Source: Pseudomonas graminis | GTDB taxonomy: Bacteria; Pseudomonadota; Gammaproteobacteria; Pseudomonadales; Pseudomonadaceae | Assembly: GCF_002093745.1 (NCBI RefSeq) | Contig: NZ_MTSB01000019.1 | Span: forward strand, 50,423-114,422 | Length of the DNA: 64,000 nucleotides | Direction: 5' to 3' | Shown: positions 16,953 through 26,231 of the stretch, in pieces | Layout of the letters: each line of letters starts with the position of its first letter | Numbering within the stretch: position 1 is the stretch's first letter | Made by a program: the position numbers and the translations under genes | Notes under the pieces: model-generated | The model's input: the letters and a program-made list of their open reading frames with translations, nothing else | Databases searched by the model: none | What the model was told of the DNA's origin: nothing

Positions 16953-17633
16953 CTATGCCAGCGCAATCGCAAAAGCATGTCGGATTGTTGCTTGATCCAC
17001 AGTCAAATAGGGTTTGCTGTGATCAAGGTAAGCATGACCGAGGATGGTCTGTACCGTCTCCACGTCGCCAGTCGCAGCCAGCACCTTTGCCGCCAACGAG
17101 CGCCGTCCGCTGTGCGATGAACCTTGCTTTATGCCCGCCTGCCGATAAAGCCTGCTGATTGTCTGTTGGAGCGAATCACAGGCCCGGTACACCTCTGGCC
17201 CACTGTCCAGCTGGCGGTGCTTGAACGCCAATTCAAATGCTTGGCCCTTGTGTGTAGTGACCAGTTTTGAACCTGGGCGCAGGCCTCGGTATTCTTCAAT
17301 GCCGGAAAGGCCCCAGCGGCGGCGCAAGCGGACTGAGATCCAGCCTTCCAGGGCGGCAAGGCATCGTGGATGAGTCAGGTACACATTGCGCGGTCGACAG
17401 CCCTTGGTGATTTCTGCGCGTAGGTACACTTCGGGCTTGATAGCCCCGCTGGGATACAGCACATCAGCGACCTCCAGCAAGGCCAATTCGGTGACGCGAA
17501 CCCCAGTGGTATGTGTGAGCCACAAGAGCATCACGTCGCGCTCTGGTAAACGGCCAGTCACAGATGCTACGCGGATTAAGTGTTTGAATTGTCCAGGGCG
17601 AAGGGATGTTGCTCGGCGGATGGATGCAGTCAT
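16953..17633 (-). CDS. Tyrosine recombinase, short form
   Basis: The 226-residue protein is little more than the catalytic domain. Visible active-site elements are the first Arg (TTGVRVTELALL), the beta-hairpin Lys (AEITKGCRPR), HSGRRSLAAK for the H-x-x-R box, LGHAYLDHSKPY for the second His, and the tyrosine in KPYLTV. It lacks the usual N-terminal arm-binding domain. It lies at the right end of the 12.5-kb block that splits the conjugation operon, so it is the best candidate for the enzyme that inserted that block, although I found no clear flanking repeats. Confidence 0.8.
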   Translation of the reverse strand: MTASIRRATSLRPGQFKHLIRVASVTGRLPERDVMLLWLTHTTGVRVTELALLEVADVLYPSGAIKPEVYLRAEITKGCRPRNVYLTHPRCLAALEGWISVRLRRRWGLSGIEEYRGLRPGSKLVTTHKGQAFELAFKHRQLDSGPEVYRACDSLQQTISRLYRQAGIKQGSSHSGRRSLAAKVLAATGDVETVQTILGHAYLDHSKPYLTVDQATIRHAFAIALA

Positions 17634-17882
17634 GGGGCTCTCTGTCAGGATTGGTGACGAATCGCGAGCGATCCTGAGAGAGTTAGCAAGGGGCCTCCTG
17701 AATAGCTTACAGGCCCGCGTGCCAGGTGTTCACGGAAAATGCTACGGCACCTCCAGCTGGGTGGTGAGCGCATGATCCAGGCAGACGCCACCAAACCCCA
17801 ACCGTCCCGATAACGGTTTCCTACTGACGACAGTTCATGAATCGCGTTTTCTGTACCTGACACCACCTGCAGGTACTGCCTA

Positions 17883-18356
17883 ATGCCACCCTCCAGACCC
17901 TATCGCTTCAATTGCAAGAACCCCATGACCTTCCTGATCTTGATCGCGGCCACACAGGTCCCCCTCGCGAACGCGGAGACGTGGATCATTACTGACCGGA
18001 ACCACCCAGTTCAGGCACCTGCACATGTCCGGGTGATCCTCCTGGACGAATCAGAACGGCTTGAGGCCAAGCTATCTGAAGGACTGCCGGCGAATCAGCA
18101 ACAAGCCGTTGCGATCATGCAGCAACGCCTCAAGAGCAACGACGCTCAGCGCTTGCAACGAGACTTGTCCTCAGCTCAACAAAACCTCGTAGACGCCTGG
18201 AGTATCGGGGTGACCAAGGTCCCAGCAGTGGTGGTCGACCGTACATTTGTCGTTTATGGCGAACCCGACGCTATAGCGGCGGAATACCGCATTGCCCAAT
18301 GGCGCGCCGCCGCTAAATACCAAAATGCATCTGGCCGAGGGGAGGCACCGCGATGA
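17883..18356 (+). CDS. ICE conjugation protein, TIGR03757 family
   Basis: The product has a signal peptide (MTFLILIAATQVPLANA) and a mature part that fits the TIGR03757 family: HVRVILLDESERLEAKLSEG, then PANQQQAVAIMQQRL and GVTKVPAVVVDRTFVVYGEP, a thioredoxin-like fold without the active cysteines. Normally it follows the Dsb-like gene directly; here the two are 12.5 kb apart. The start may be ATG 17883 or ATG 17925, the latter giving the cleaner signal peptide. Its stop overlaps the next start by ATGA. The gene appears intact. Confidence 0.8.
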   Translation: MPPSRPYRFNCKNPMTFLILIAATQVPLANAETWIITDRNHPVQAPAHVRVILLDESERLEAKLSEGLPANQQQAVAIMQQRLKSNDAQRLQRDLSSAQQNLVDAWSIGVTKVPAVVVDRTFVVYGEPDAIAAEYRIAQWRAAAKYQNASGRGEAPR

Positions 18357-18832
18357 ACCTGCGAAAGCCCCCAGCATGGACAGCCCTTGCCCTGTCGATC
18401 TCAACTTGGCCAGCAGCAGCGGGCACGGTGACATCTGCCACCCTGGTCGCCTCAACCCTGTCGCCTGACTGCCTGGAATACAAAGTGGTCGGTATCTGCT
18501 ACTGGCTGCTTTGCACCCCGTTTGGATGCAAGGTGAAGACGTCGACCAAGGTTCGCCACTTCGTTCCAGACGCGGTGGTCTCAAGCTATTCGAATACCGG
18601 TGAAAACCCTTGGGTAGAAGTATCTTCGTTGAGCTCATCAACTTCATTCGCTCAGGATGGCGGCGACGGGACCACCAATCACAATAACGAAGATAGCCTG
18701 GCCAAATTCAAAAACGCTGACGTCATAGGCCACCCCGGGGGTGCGACATTCAGTAATTTTGCCAGCGCTTCGGGCTATGCGTGTCAGGGCGCGGCCACGC
18801 CCTACATGCCCTACCTGTTGAGCACGTTGGAT
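18353..18832 (+). pseudogene. 3'-truncated ICE conjugation gene, TraU-like (TIGR03756 family)
   Basis: ATG 18353 overlaps the stop of the TIGR03757 gene. The product has a signal peptide ending PAAAG and family features: CLEYKVVGICYWL, CTPFGCKVKTSTKVRHF and ATPYMPYLLSTLD, with the conserved cysteines. Homologues run to about 300 residues. At about 18832 the sequence switches to rulB on the opposite strand, so the second half is missing. The open frame continues to 19240, but only as an antisense reading of rulB. The downstream conjugation genes are also absent from the window. Confidence 0.8.
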
Positions 18833-19219
18833 ACCCACACCCACAGGAATGCCAGTGCATTTAAGAATGTTCGCCCGGATGCGTCGACCGAACGCTGTGA
18901 GATCGCCAGGGACCCCGGTGAGGTCTGCAAACGCCTCATCGATGCTGTAGACCTCGGAGGCTGGCACCATCGACTCGATGATCGACATGACACGCTCGCT
19001 CATGTCGCCATAGAGCGCGTAGTTGCTGCTGAACACCTTTATGCCGTGGCGGCGCAACACCTCTTTGATCTGAAAATAGGGGGCCCCCATTTTCACAAAC
19101 GGCTTGGCATCGTAACTTCGAGCGATGACACAACCGTCGTTATTGCTGAGTACCACGATGGGCGTCTTCTCCAGATCTGGACGAAAAACACGCTCGCAGC
19201 TGGCATAGAAGCAGTTGAT
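18833..19219 (-). pseudogene. rulB: Internal fragment of rulB (UmuC-type error-prone DNA polymerase V)
   Basis: The fragment encodes NCFYASCERVFRPDLEKTPI, then VLSNNDGCVIARS and EVYSIDEAFADLTG, the Y-family polymerase core with its catalytic Asp-Glu, and stops after GIPVGVGI. It is bounded on both sides: at about 19219 by the GInt left end, which removed the first codons to 27796-27842, and at about 18832 by a join to the TraU-like gene, which removed more than half of the protein including the little-finger domain. DNA polymerase V activity from this locus must be lost. Confidence 0.9.
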
Positions 19220-19304
19220 CGGGGGCTTGCAATCAGTTAGGAGAGAAAACATTCTGACTCAATAGGCTACTTTTTCAGTCATCCTCAGATTCGGGATTGT
19301 CGCT

Positions 19305-20447
19305 ATGGAGCTGGTCTGGGCAACATCATCGTTCAAGATTGCCGGTCATTCGTACGCAGGATTTCCAATCCTGCTTTGGGACAGCATGGCTAGCTGTGCG
19401 CCCGTCAATGAATTCCTTCGCGCTTCGTTGCTCAGGGGAGAGATTGGCTCAAGGAGGTCATGGGAAAGTACAGGCCGGGCTCTTTACGATTACTTCAGCT
19501 TTCTCCAGGCGCATAGTCTCCACTGGAAGGACGTTGATCGTGGCGAGAAAAAGGATCTTGTCACCGGTTATAGGGATTACTGCCGGGATACATGCAGCCT
19601 TGCCACCTCAACGATACGGCAACGCGTGAGATATGTTTGTGAGTTTTACGACTTCTCATTAAAAAACAAATGGACTGAGAAGTTACCTTACAATGAAGTT
19701 TCGCGAGAGGTAAAATCCCGTTCTTTCAACTCTAGTCGTCATCCAATAGCGTCGAAAACAGTGCTCGTTAAAGACGTGCTGCCGGTGCTAACCAAGAGTC
19801 TGCCACGCTTCCTCAGAATGAGTGAAGTTAAAGAACTTCTGACACACGCCCAGAACCCCCACCATCGCATGATGATTCGGTTCGCTCTACATACAGGGAT
19901 GCGCCAAGACGAGATCGCGTCGTTTCCCACTGCATACGTGTTTAACCCAGAAAAAGGGAAAAACACTTCACGCAACATTCAAATCCGCCTCGACCCTCGT
20001 GATGGAACAGGCATGCGTACCAAGAGAAGCAAGATGCGGGACATCTTCATCAGCAGACGATTCATGCTAGAACTCCATGCGTACCTGACGAAGATGCGTG
20101 GAGAACGATCCACACTGGCGAATTCCAATGCTAAGGAGCTTTTTCTGAATCACAGAGGCGAGCCTTATGCAGATTTCGGTAAAAGCATATGCCGAACAAT
20201 ACGCAATATCGGCAAGAAAGTCAGCATAGTCGTAAGCACGCATATGCTACGCCATACCTATGCTACGCAAACGCTTTTATCGCTACAGAAAAACAGCGAA
20301 ATCGAGCCTCTGGTTTTCTTGCAAAGACAGCTCGGTCACAGCTCGATTCAAACTACAATGGTTTACTTGCATCTAGTCAACGCCTTAGCCGATGAAGCAG
20401 TTCTTGCGTATGACGACGAGTTAGCAAATCTTAGTGAGGTTGCATGA
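19305..20447 (+). CDS. ginA: GInt tyrosine recombinase GinA
   Basis: The 380-residue recombinase has an N-terminal SAM-like core-binding domain and a full catalytic domain: Arg in HTGMRQDEIAS, HMLRHTYATQ for the H-x-x-R box, QLGHSSIQTTMVYLH carrying the second His and the nucleophilic Tyr. It is the first of three recombinases in an overlapping operon, starting about 85 bases inside the island's left end. All four gin genes were reported to be required for integration and excision of GInts. Confidence 0.88.
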   Translation: MELVWATSSFKIAGHSYAGFPILLWDSMASCAPVNEFLRASLLRGEIGSRRSWESTGRALYDYFSFLQAHSLHWKDVDRGEKKDLVTGYRDYCRDTCSLATSTIRQRVRYVCEFYDFSLKNKWTEKLPYNEVSREVKSRSFNSSRHPIASKTVLVKDVLPVLTKSLPRFLRMSEVKELLTHAQNPHHRMMIRFALHTGMRQDEIASFPTAYVFNPEKGKNTSRNIQIRLDPRDGTGMRTKRSKMRDIFISRRFMLELHAYLTKMRGERSTLANSNAKELFLNHRGEPYADFGKSICRTIRNIGKKVSIVVSTHMLRHTYATQTLLSLQKNSEIEPLVFLQRQLGHSSIQTTMVYLHLVNALADEAVLAYDDELANLSEVA

Positions 20448-22123
20448 CAGGTAAGAAGAAGACCTTCATAACGACGGATCTTTCCATTCCGGCCGTCAAC
20501 CATAACTTTAGCACTGAGAATCAAACGCTCAAATTAACCGATCGGTTTCCGCCAGAAGTGACTCGAGTTGATATTGGTAAAAATGCCACGCGCATGAGGT
20601 GGATTGATTTTGAAAGATGGTATCGAGCTGACATTGATGAAATTGCGTACGCGTGTCAACGACAGATTGAACGATTTGTTGCAAGGCAAGATCGCGACAT
20701 TGAGCCATCCACCGTTGCAAGCCTCTGCAAAGGTGGTTTAAGACACTTTCTAGACTACGTCATGCTGCGTGCTAAGGCTTACGAGCGTGAGTTGCGTCTG
20801 GCAGATGTTGATCGAAGTCTAATTGATGGATTTCTTGGTTATCTGAACGATCTGGCAATAAGCAGACAGTCCCAGCGATCCAACTTCACAGCTGCCAAGT
20901 CAATTTTAATGGCTTTATGTGCTCGTGGTCTGATTGCATATGTTGATTCTGGAGACCATGCCACGTTCCCAAAAAACCCTTTTCCAAACACTCCAAAAAC
21001 AGATGGGCCGTCGCCTATTCCCAAGCGTCAACGTCAAGAAGTAGCGGCTGCGTTGAAATTAGCAACCGCGCCTATTTGGAAGGATGATGTAGTTATCACG
21101 AGCTCTTTACTCTCGTATGCGTTGTTAACGATTGCTCTGCACACCGGCCGTAACACAACTCCACTGCTGGAAATGGATAGAAACTGCCTGCGGGCACATC
21201 CTAAAGACAATCTTACTTTTCTAGTGCTCTGGAAGCGCAGAGGCCACACGTCATACAAATCTACACTTCGTTCCCCACCTCCACAAGATCGAGCGCTTGA
21301 GTCCATTCCGACCGTTAGAACAAACATCGAACAACTCATACGCAGAGTTCTGCACCTGACCAGTGGCCTGCTCAGCGACGCACCGGAGGACATCGCCAAT
21401 CGCGCCTGGATTTATCGTGGACAGGCTGCGTCCGCACGGGGAAAGGTAGTCGAGCTAAACGATGCCATGCTGAAATTCGCGATTCAGAAACTAGTTAAGG
21501 AGTATGACCTTAAGGACACAGATGGAAAGCCATTGCAGCTGAATGTTTCTAGACTGCGCAAAACATTTGCAAACCGTATTTATGAATTGCTTGGCGGAAA
21601 TATTCAGCTTACCGCAATTGCACTAGGCAATACACCCGCTGTGACAGAGCAAGACTATCTAAGGCCAACCACCGAATCCAAGCGAAACTGGAAGTTTATG
21701 GGCGAGTTTTTAGTTCGGGAACTCATGACCAAAACTATTGGTGCAACGTTTCACCCCACCCCCGTTGGAAAATGCAGAGATCCTGAAGAAGGCCAGTTCG
21801 CACCAAAATCTAGCGGAGGGGTATGTTTTTCCTTCCTCAACTGCGTGCGCTGCAAGCATTACGCGGTGACAGCTGACGATCTTTACAAGCTGTTCAGCTT
21901 TTACTATCGAATTTATTCTGAACGATCGAGCATAGGCAAGATACGTTGGGAGAAAGAACTAAGCCATATCCCTCGCCTTATCGACAACTACATCATCGAA
22001 GAAGGTTTGCGCAGGAAAATATTTAAACCTGAAGAGGTCGAGATAGCGCGAACTCGCGCCAGAAATACTCCGCACCCGTTTTGGACCTGCGATGCATTGA
22101 ACTCATTAGAGGCATTTCTTTGA
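20444..22123 (+). CDS. ginB: GInt tyrosine recombinase GinB
   Basis: The 559-residue protein has its start overlapping the ginA stop (ATGA). The catalytic region contains Arg in ALHTGRNTTPLLE, and Tyr in VTEQDYLRP. The H-x-x-R box reads SRLRKTFANR, with Ser where His is usual, and the LGH motif reads LGN, so it is divergent, as in the larger recombinases of Tn554-like sets. A Cys/His cluster (CFSFLNCVRCKHY) near the C-terminus may bind zinc. Confidence 0.85.
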   Translation: MTGKKKTFITTDLSIPAVNHNFSTENQTLKLTDRFPPEVTRVDIGKNATRMRWIDFERWYRADIDEIAYACQRQIERFVARQDRDIEPSTVASLCKGGLRHFLDYVMLRAKAYERELRLADVDRSLIDGFLGYLNDLAISRQSQRSNFTAAKSILMALCARGLIAYVDSGDHATFPKNPFPNTPKTDGPSPIPKRQRQEVAAALKLATAPIWKDDVVITSSLLSYALLTIALHTGRNTTPLLEMDRNCLRAHPKDNLTFLVLWKRRGHTSYKSTLRSPPPQDRALESIPTVRTNIEQLIRRVLHLTSGLLSDAPEDIANRAWIYRGQAASARGKVVELNDAMLKFAIQKLVKEYDLKDTDGKPLQLNVSRLRKTFANRIYELLGGNIQLTAIALGNTPAVTEQDYLRPTTESKRNWKFMGEFLVRELMTKTIGATFHPTPVGKCRDPEEGQFAPKSSGGVCFSFLNCVRCKHYAVTADDLYKLFSFYYRIYSERSSIGKIRWEKELSHIPRLIDNYIIEEGLRRKIFKPEEVEIARTRARNTPHPFWTCDALNSLEAFL

Positions 22124-24006
22124 ACGCAAGTATTGATGACCCAAATCTAGATGACCACTGGGAGCAATCTTTCCCTGTCAATATCGAGCAAATCCCTGCC
22201 AATGAGCGTGATCTAACTATCATAAGCGCTATCAAGGTCGAAGGTTTATGGGTAGTCACTAGCCGATTGGGTGACTCAACGTGGAGATTAAACGGATTTC
22301 CATCGAACGTTCCCTACCACGCTAGGGAAGTCGATTTCAACAGACTTCCTATTGAGTTCCAACCTGTTATTAAGTTAATTCTGTTTAGGTATATGAGAAG
22401 AGGTTTGCCTGGACAAAAGCGGCCAAGTGCAAGTACCGTGCGAAACCTTTTTGAGAACTTTCTACCATTCGTCCATTATTTGAAATCCATTCAAATTACC
22501 AGCATGGCTTCTGTGGTTACGTTGGCATGTACTTCCTACATCCAAACCTGTTACTCAATAATCCAAACCAATCGCTACAAAGGTAAACCGCTGTCTGCGA
22601 GCTCATTAACGCGACGCTTTGCTGCAGTTGAAGCAATATATGAACTGAGTCAGTACACTGCTGACCCAATGCCTCGGCATCCCTGGCCAAATGGAGCCGC
22701 TGCATCAATCGCTCGGGCATCCAGCGCTTTGGCTAATAGCACCTCGGGCAAGACACCAATTATACCTGATGATGTTTTCTGCGCATTATTCAGTGCCGCG
22801 CACCAAAACATTACAAAAGGCAGCTGGCTCTTAGATCTTCGAGATGAGTTGGATAGTGTCGCGCTCTCCCTGCAGCATCAAGTGTTCAGGATGACCCAAT
22901 CTGCCCAGAATCGTCGGCTGACTGAACGCGGCTGGATTGGAGGATTGGTGGCGTTCAACTTGGCCCTGCTTGACCTCAGGACATCATGTTACATCGTGCT
23001 GGCAAGCGTTTCTGGCTGTAGAAACCATGAGCTAGCAAATCTTAAAACTGGTAGCCGGCATTCTACAGAAGGCGATGACGGCACGGTTTATCATTGGCTC
23101 AGGACCGAAACACAGAAAACGAAAAGTGGTATCCACGATTGGATGGTTCCGGAAATTGCGATAACAACGCATGAACTGCTGGAGCGGTGGGCTGTACCAT
23201 ACCAGCAGCGCATTGAAGCGGAAATAAACCTGCGAACAATTCAAAACCCCGCCGATCCGCTAACTGCGGAAGCCATGTTACACCGAGATTCACTATTTTT
23301 AGCGACCATGAGTGATAACATTCGCGTTATCCGAACGCTGACCGGTTCAACATGGAATGAGAACCTAAAAAGGTTCTCCAGGCGCGCTGGACTGTCGTGG
23401 GATCTCGCGACGCACCAATTTCGACGAAAGTTTGCAAATTATGCAGCGCACAGTAGGTTTGGTGATCTCAGATATCTTCGTCAGCATTTCACCCATTGGT
23501 CTATGAATATGACACTAGGTTATGCCATGGATCAAGACTGGGGTCAGCATTTCGACTTGGATTTGTTTGATGAGATTGAGTCTGAGCTCGGGGATATCAA
23601 AACCGATACAGTCAGCCAGTGGCTAGAGTCAGACTCGCTGAGTGGCGGATACGGAAAATCGTTAGGTCGCTGGAAACGAGATCCTAATAATTTAACTTTA
23701 TTCAAGGATCATTCTTCGATGGTTAAAGCGATAGCCGAAAGTACTGCTATTCGAAGCAACGGGCACGCCTGGTGTACCGCTGATGATGACCGTTGTGTTG
23801 GCAACTCGACTGAACGTACCCGCTGCGGTGGCTGCACAAGTAGTGTTGTAGGCGCACAGCACGCAAGTGTATATAGCTCTGCTGCGGACCAGTTGATAGA
23901 CCTTCTACAGTACGATGACATTGGTGAAGGCGGACGCCGCCGGGTTCTCCGCGATCTAGAGCGTTGCAAGACAGTGTTACTAGAGCTCGGCTATATTCAG
24001 GAGTGA
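22120..24006 (+). CDS. ginC: GInt tyrosine recombinase GinC
   Basis: The large recombinase (628 residues from TTG 22120) shows Arg in ASVSGCRNHELANL, THQFRRKFANYAAH for the H-x-x-R box, HFTHWSMNMTLGYAMD for the second His and Tyr, and a C-terminal Cys cluster (DDDRCVG and RCGGCTS). I prefer TTG 22120 because it overlaps the ginB stop (TTGA) and has AGAGG seven bases upstream; an in-frame TTG at 22081 has no such support. It completes the trio of recombinases that defines the island type. Confidence 0.85.
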   Translation: MNASIDDPNLDDHWEQSFPVNIEQIPANERDLTIISAIKVEGLWVVTSRLGDSTWRLNGFPSNVPYHAREVDFNRLPIEFQPVIKLILFRYMRRGLPGQKRPSASTVRNLFENFLPFVHYLKSIQITSMASVVTLACTSYIQTCYSIIQTNRYKGKPLSASSLTRRFAAVEAIYELSQYTADPMPRHPWPNGAAASIARASSALANSTSGKTPIIPDDVFCALFSAAHQNITKGSWLLDLRDELDSVALSLQHQVFRMTQSAQNRRLTERGWIGGLVAFNLALLDLRTSCYIVLASVSGCRNHELANLKTGSRHSTEGDDGTVYHWLRTETQKTKSGIHDWMVPEIAITTHELLERWAVPYQQRIEAEINLRTIQNPADPLTAEAMLHRDSLFLATMSDNIRVIRTLTGSTWNENLKRFSRRAGLSWDLATHQFRRKFANYAAHSRFGDLRYLRQHFTHWSMNMTLGYAMDQDWGQHFDLDLFDEIESELGDIKTDTVSQWLESDSLSGGYGKSLGRWKRDPNNLTLFKDHSSMVKAIAESTAIRSNGHAWCTADDDRCVGNSTERTRCGGCTSSVVGAQHASVYSSAADQLIDLLQYDDIGEGGRRRVLRDLERCKTVLLELGYIQE

Positions 24007-24012
24007 AAGGTC

Positions 24013-24420
24013 ATGACTACTACACGCAAGCCTGCTGACAGCCGTAAAAAAGATTTAGAACTCGCTCTTCTGCGCATTCAACGCGGTCGCTCACGTTCAG
24101 GGGAAACACGAATAACGATCGCAGCTGTGGCACGAGAAGCCGGTGTTTCCACCGCTCTGATTCACAATCACTATCCTGGTATCGCTGAAGCCATTCGTGA
24201 TGCTCAAGGACGTAGCAGCCGAGTTCAGCGTGAAGTTAAGCATCAGGATCTGATCGCTGAGCGCGAAAAAAATACTCTGTTGCGTGATGAGAGGCAGAAA
24301 TTATTGGTCAAAATCGCTGATCTAGCTTCTTTAAACGAGATGCTAGCTGCAGAAAATCGTGAGCTACGAGCTAACCAATCTGTATCAAATCTTACCATTT
24401 TGCATCCCAAAGATAGCTGA
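24013..24420 (+). CDS. ginD: GInt accessory DNA-binding protein GinD
   Basis: The 135-residue protein has a TetR-like helix-turn-helix (TIAAVAREAGVSTALIHNHY) followed by a long heptad-rich segment (residues about 75-120, LIAEREKNTLLRDERQKLLV and onward) that should form a coiled coil. It begins six bases after ginC. Small HTH/coiled-coil proteins always accompany the three GInt recombinases and are needed for recombination. Confidence 0.8.
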   Translation: MTTTRKPADSRKKDLELALLRIQRGRSRSGETRITIAAVAREAGVSTALIHNHYPGIAEAIRDAQGRSSRVQREVKHQDLIAEREKNTLLRDERQKLLVKIADLASLNEMLAAENRELRANQSVSNLTILHPKDS

Positions 24421-24844
24421 AATTTCGTGAGTTATACGTAGCGACTGCTTCGCAAATCGGGCTAAGGTCAGTCACTGTTCTAATCAGTCAATGGCATTCG
24501 GGCTGAGCAAGCTTCTGCACCGAATGTAACCAGTATCATTCGTGTCCTTCATCGGTAGAGGTCGACCTGAAATTGACAACGCGTCATCTGCAACCGGCAA
24601 CTATCAGTCATTCCGCGTGTCAAAAAAAGGGCATTTAGATGGCAAAGACGGGTGTAAGCCTGCGCTTCTAGTTCGTTTCGGCTGTACAGGATTGGATTGA
24701 TAACGTACGTAATAAACTAGAATCGTGATGAAAAACACGGTATTTTGAACTGAGTTGAATCTAGAGCCCCCAACTTACTTTATAAGTCGCGACAGTTTTG
24801 CATCTCAGAAATTACTAAAATTTACCGGACAAAGGAGCAGACAA
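24421..24844. other. Gene-free junction between the gin operon and the cargo, with a possible promoter
   Basis: About 420 bases without a convincing gene. A weak promoter-like pair, TTGATA (24697-24702) and TAGAAT (24718-24723) with a 15-base spacer, could serve the RyR-like gene downstream. No terminator for ginABCD is obvious. Confidence 0.35.
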
Positions 24845-25111
24845 ATGTTAGCGCAAAATTTATTGGAACTACTAGAGCCACTAGCCGCAATCGAACATGA
24901 TCGCTGGGCACATTGGCAGAAATATCTTCACTCTCAGTGCTCAAAGAATGATGACGGTTCCCTGACGATTCCTCGCGAACTAGTCTATAGATGGGAGCGG
25001 CAAATGGAAACGCCATACCTAGAACTTTCAGAAAAAGAAAAAGATAGCGATAAAGAGCAAGTGATGCGCTATTTAAATTTCATCATAAAGCAAACCAAAC
25101 TAGACAGCTAG
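24845..25111 (+). CDS. Small RyR-domain-like protein
   Basis: From ATG 24845, with AAAGGAGCAG upstream, the product is 88 residues: LLEPLAAIEHDRWAHWQKYL, then a short variable loop, and RWERQMETPYLELSEKEKDS. The spacing of the IEH..W motif and the W....TPY..L...EK..D segment resembles the RyR fold named after ryanodine-receptor repeats, which in bacteria has been proposed to sense nucleotides in conflict systems. The match is by eye and weak. It is convergent with the caspase gene and closed by its own terminator. Confidence 0.45.
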   Translation: MLAQNLLELLEPLAAIEHDRWAHWQKYLHSQCSKNDDGSLTIPRELVYRWERQMETPYLELSEKEKDSDKEQVMRYLNFIIKQTKLDS

Positions 25112-25130
25112 CTTTAAAGCACAACAATTG

Positions 25131-25156
25131 ACTCTCTTACCAATGAGAGGTTTTTT
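25131..25156 (+). terminator. Rho-independent terminator of the RyR-like gene
   Basis: Arms CTCTC and GAGAG with an eight-base loop are followed by GTTTTTT. Confidence 0.65.
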
Positions 25157-25161
25157 GAAGG

Positions 25162-25194
25162 CAGGAGGGAGACTACTGCAAGGTCTCCTTCCTG
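25162..25194. terminator. Hairpin between the convergent RyR-like and caspase genes
   Basis: Arms CAGGAGGGAGAC and GTCTCCTTCCTG pair with one mismatch around a nine-base loop. It lies 50 bases past the caspase stop and probably ends or stabilises that transcript, although no T run follows on the minus strand. Confidence 0.5.
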
Positions 25195-25244
25195 AGTGTC
25201 GTATGTTTTACTGCCTCCCATATCCAGCAGGAGACAAACTAAAA

Positions 25245-26231
25245 TTATATTCTTTTCATCTCTGCTAGTTTTCTATAATGCGCCCCAAGGCCTGTCAACT
25301 TGCATCCCGTCGAGTTGATGGCAGCGTAAAACATATGGTCAGCATCTACAGGCACTACTAGTCCGTAACGATTACATTTTTGGAGCTCTTTAAAGATATT
25401 TACATGTTCATCATTAACCGGTAAATGCCTAAACTCCTCTGGCACGTTTATTCTGTCGGGCTCAAAAGACGGATCAAGTGCAAATATATCAGTCTTGTTT
25501 GGAAAGTATGTAACCAGCCTTCGCAAAACATCTTTTGGGACTTTCGGCTCAACTTTTCGCAATGTTACAAAGTGTTGAACATTTGCTTTATACATTGGCC
25601 GCTGCTCCCATGGCCCAAGGGTTTGATCCACATGGGAATAAATTGCGGCTGGCGTGATGTTGCCTAGAATATCCGAACAGCCGCCCCTAAGACCATCAAG
25701 CAAAATATCCGTGAAAATCCCCCGACCATCTTCCTCCATTGCGCCACCTTCGCGATGGCTCGCAGTCAATATAGTGACCCCAGTACCGATAGCTGAGGCA
25801 TTACCATCAACTCCTGCCACTTCTCCAGCGTAACCCGAATGGCAACAATCAAGGATGATCACGCAAGACTTTATCTTCGGATGAGCTTTATTTGCCAGTC
25901 CAAGAATTTCAGAAAGTGAAGTACCCCAGGCGCCTCGACGCCCATCACAACTTACAATATATCCCGCATTTGTCTCAGGAACGATGATTCCATGCCCAGC
26001 GAAATATAGAAGCGCTGTATCAGCTTCTCCGCTGAATAGCTCAGAGATCGCGTTAATCAGCGATTCACTCGTTACATCCTGCTCATTGCTAACCAATTTA
26101 ATAACAGAAAAGTTAGGATCGCCATTTCCATCATTCTCCAGAAGTTCAGCAATAGCAACTGCGTCATTGACACAACCCATCAGCGGGGCAGTAGGATAAT
26201 TATCTATGCCAATTACCAAAGCCTTTTTCAT
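25245..26231 (-). CDS. Caspase-like (C14) protease, effector of a TIR-caspase defence pair
   Basis: The 328-residue protein has a complete caspase/metacaspase domain: N-terminal strand KKALVIGIDNYP, catalytic His in LLYFAGHGIIV, and catalytic Cys in VIILDCCHSGYAGE. The last 100 or so residues (IFALDPSFEPDRINVPEEFR, then VNIFKELQKCNRYGLVVPVD) form a separate domain, the obvious candidate for binding the activating signal. It is coupled to the upstream TIR gene by a TAATG overlap. In type IV Thoeris, a phage-triggered TIR protein makes N7-cyclic-ADP-ribose, which switches on such a protease to degrade cell proteins and stop the phage. There is no signal peptide, so it should act in the cytoplasm. 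Confidence 0.88.
   Translation of the reverse strand: MKKALVIGIDNYPTAPLMGCVNDAVAIAELLENDGNGDPNFSVIKLVSNEQDVTSESLINAISELFSGEADTALLYFAGHGIIVPETNAGYIVSCDGRRGAWGTSLSEILGLANKAHPKIKSCVIILDCCHSGYAGEVAGVDGNASAIGTGVTILTASHREGGAMEEDGRGIFTDILLDGLRGGCSDILGNITPAAIYSHVDQTLGPWEQRPMYKANVQHFVTLRKVEPKVPKDVLRRLVTYFPNKTDIFALDPSFEPDRINVPEEFRHLPVNDEHVNIFKELQKCNRYGLVVPVDADHMFYAAINSTGCKLTGLGAHYRKLAEMKRI

Noticed and set aside
17645..17866. 73-codon leftward frame upstream of the short recombinase
   Set aside because: No ribosome binding site and unnatural composition; the region is more likely promoter DNA or an element end.
18833..19240. Continuation of the TraU-like frame after 18832
   Set aside because: The residues are an antisense reading of the rulB fragment, not part of the TraU-like protein.
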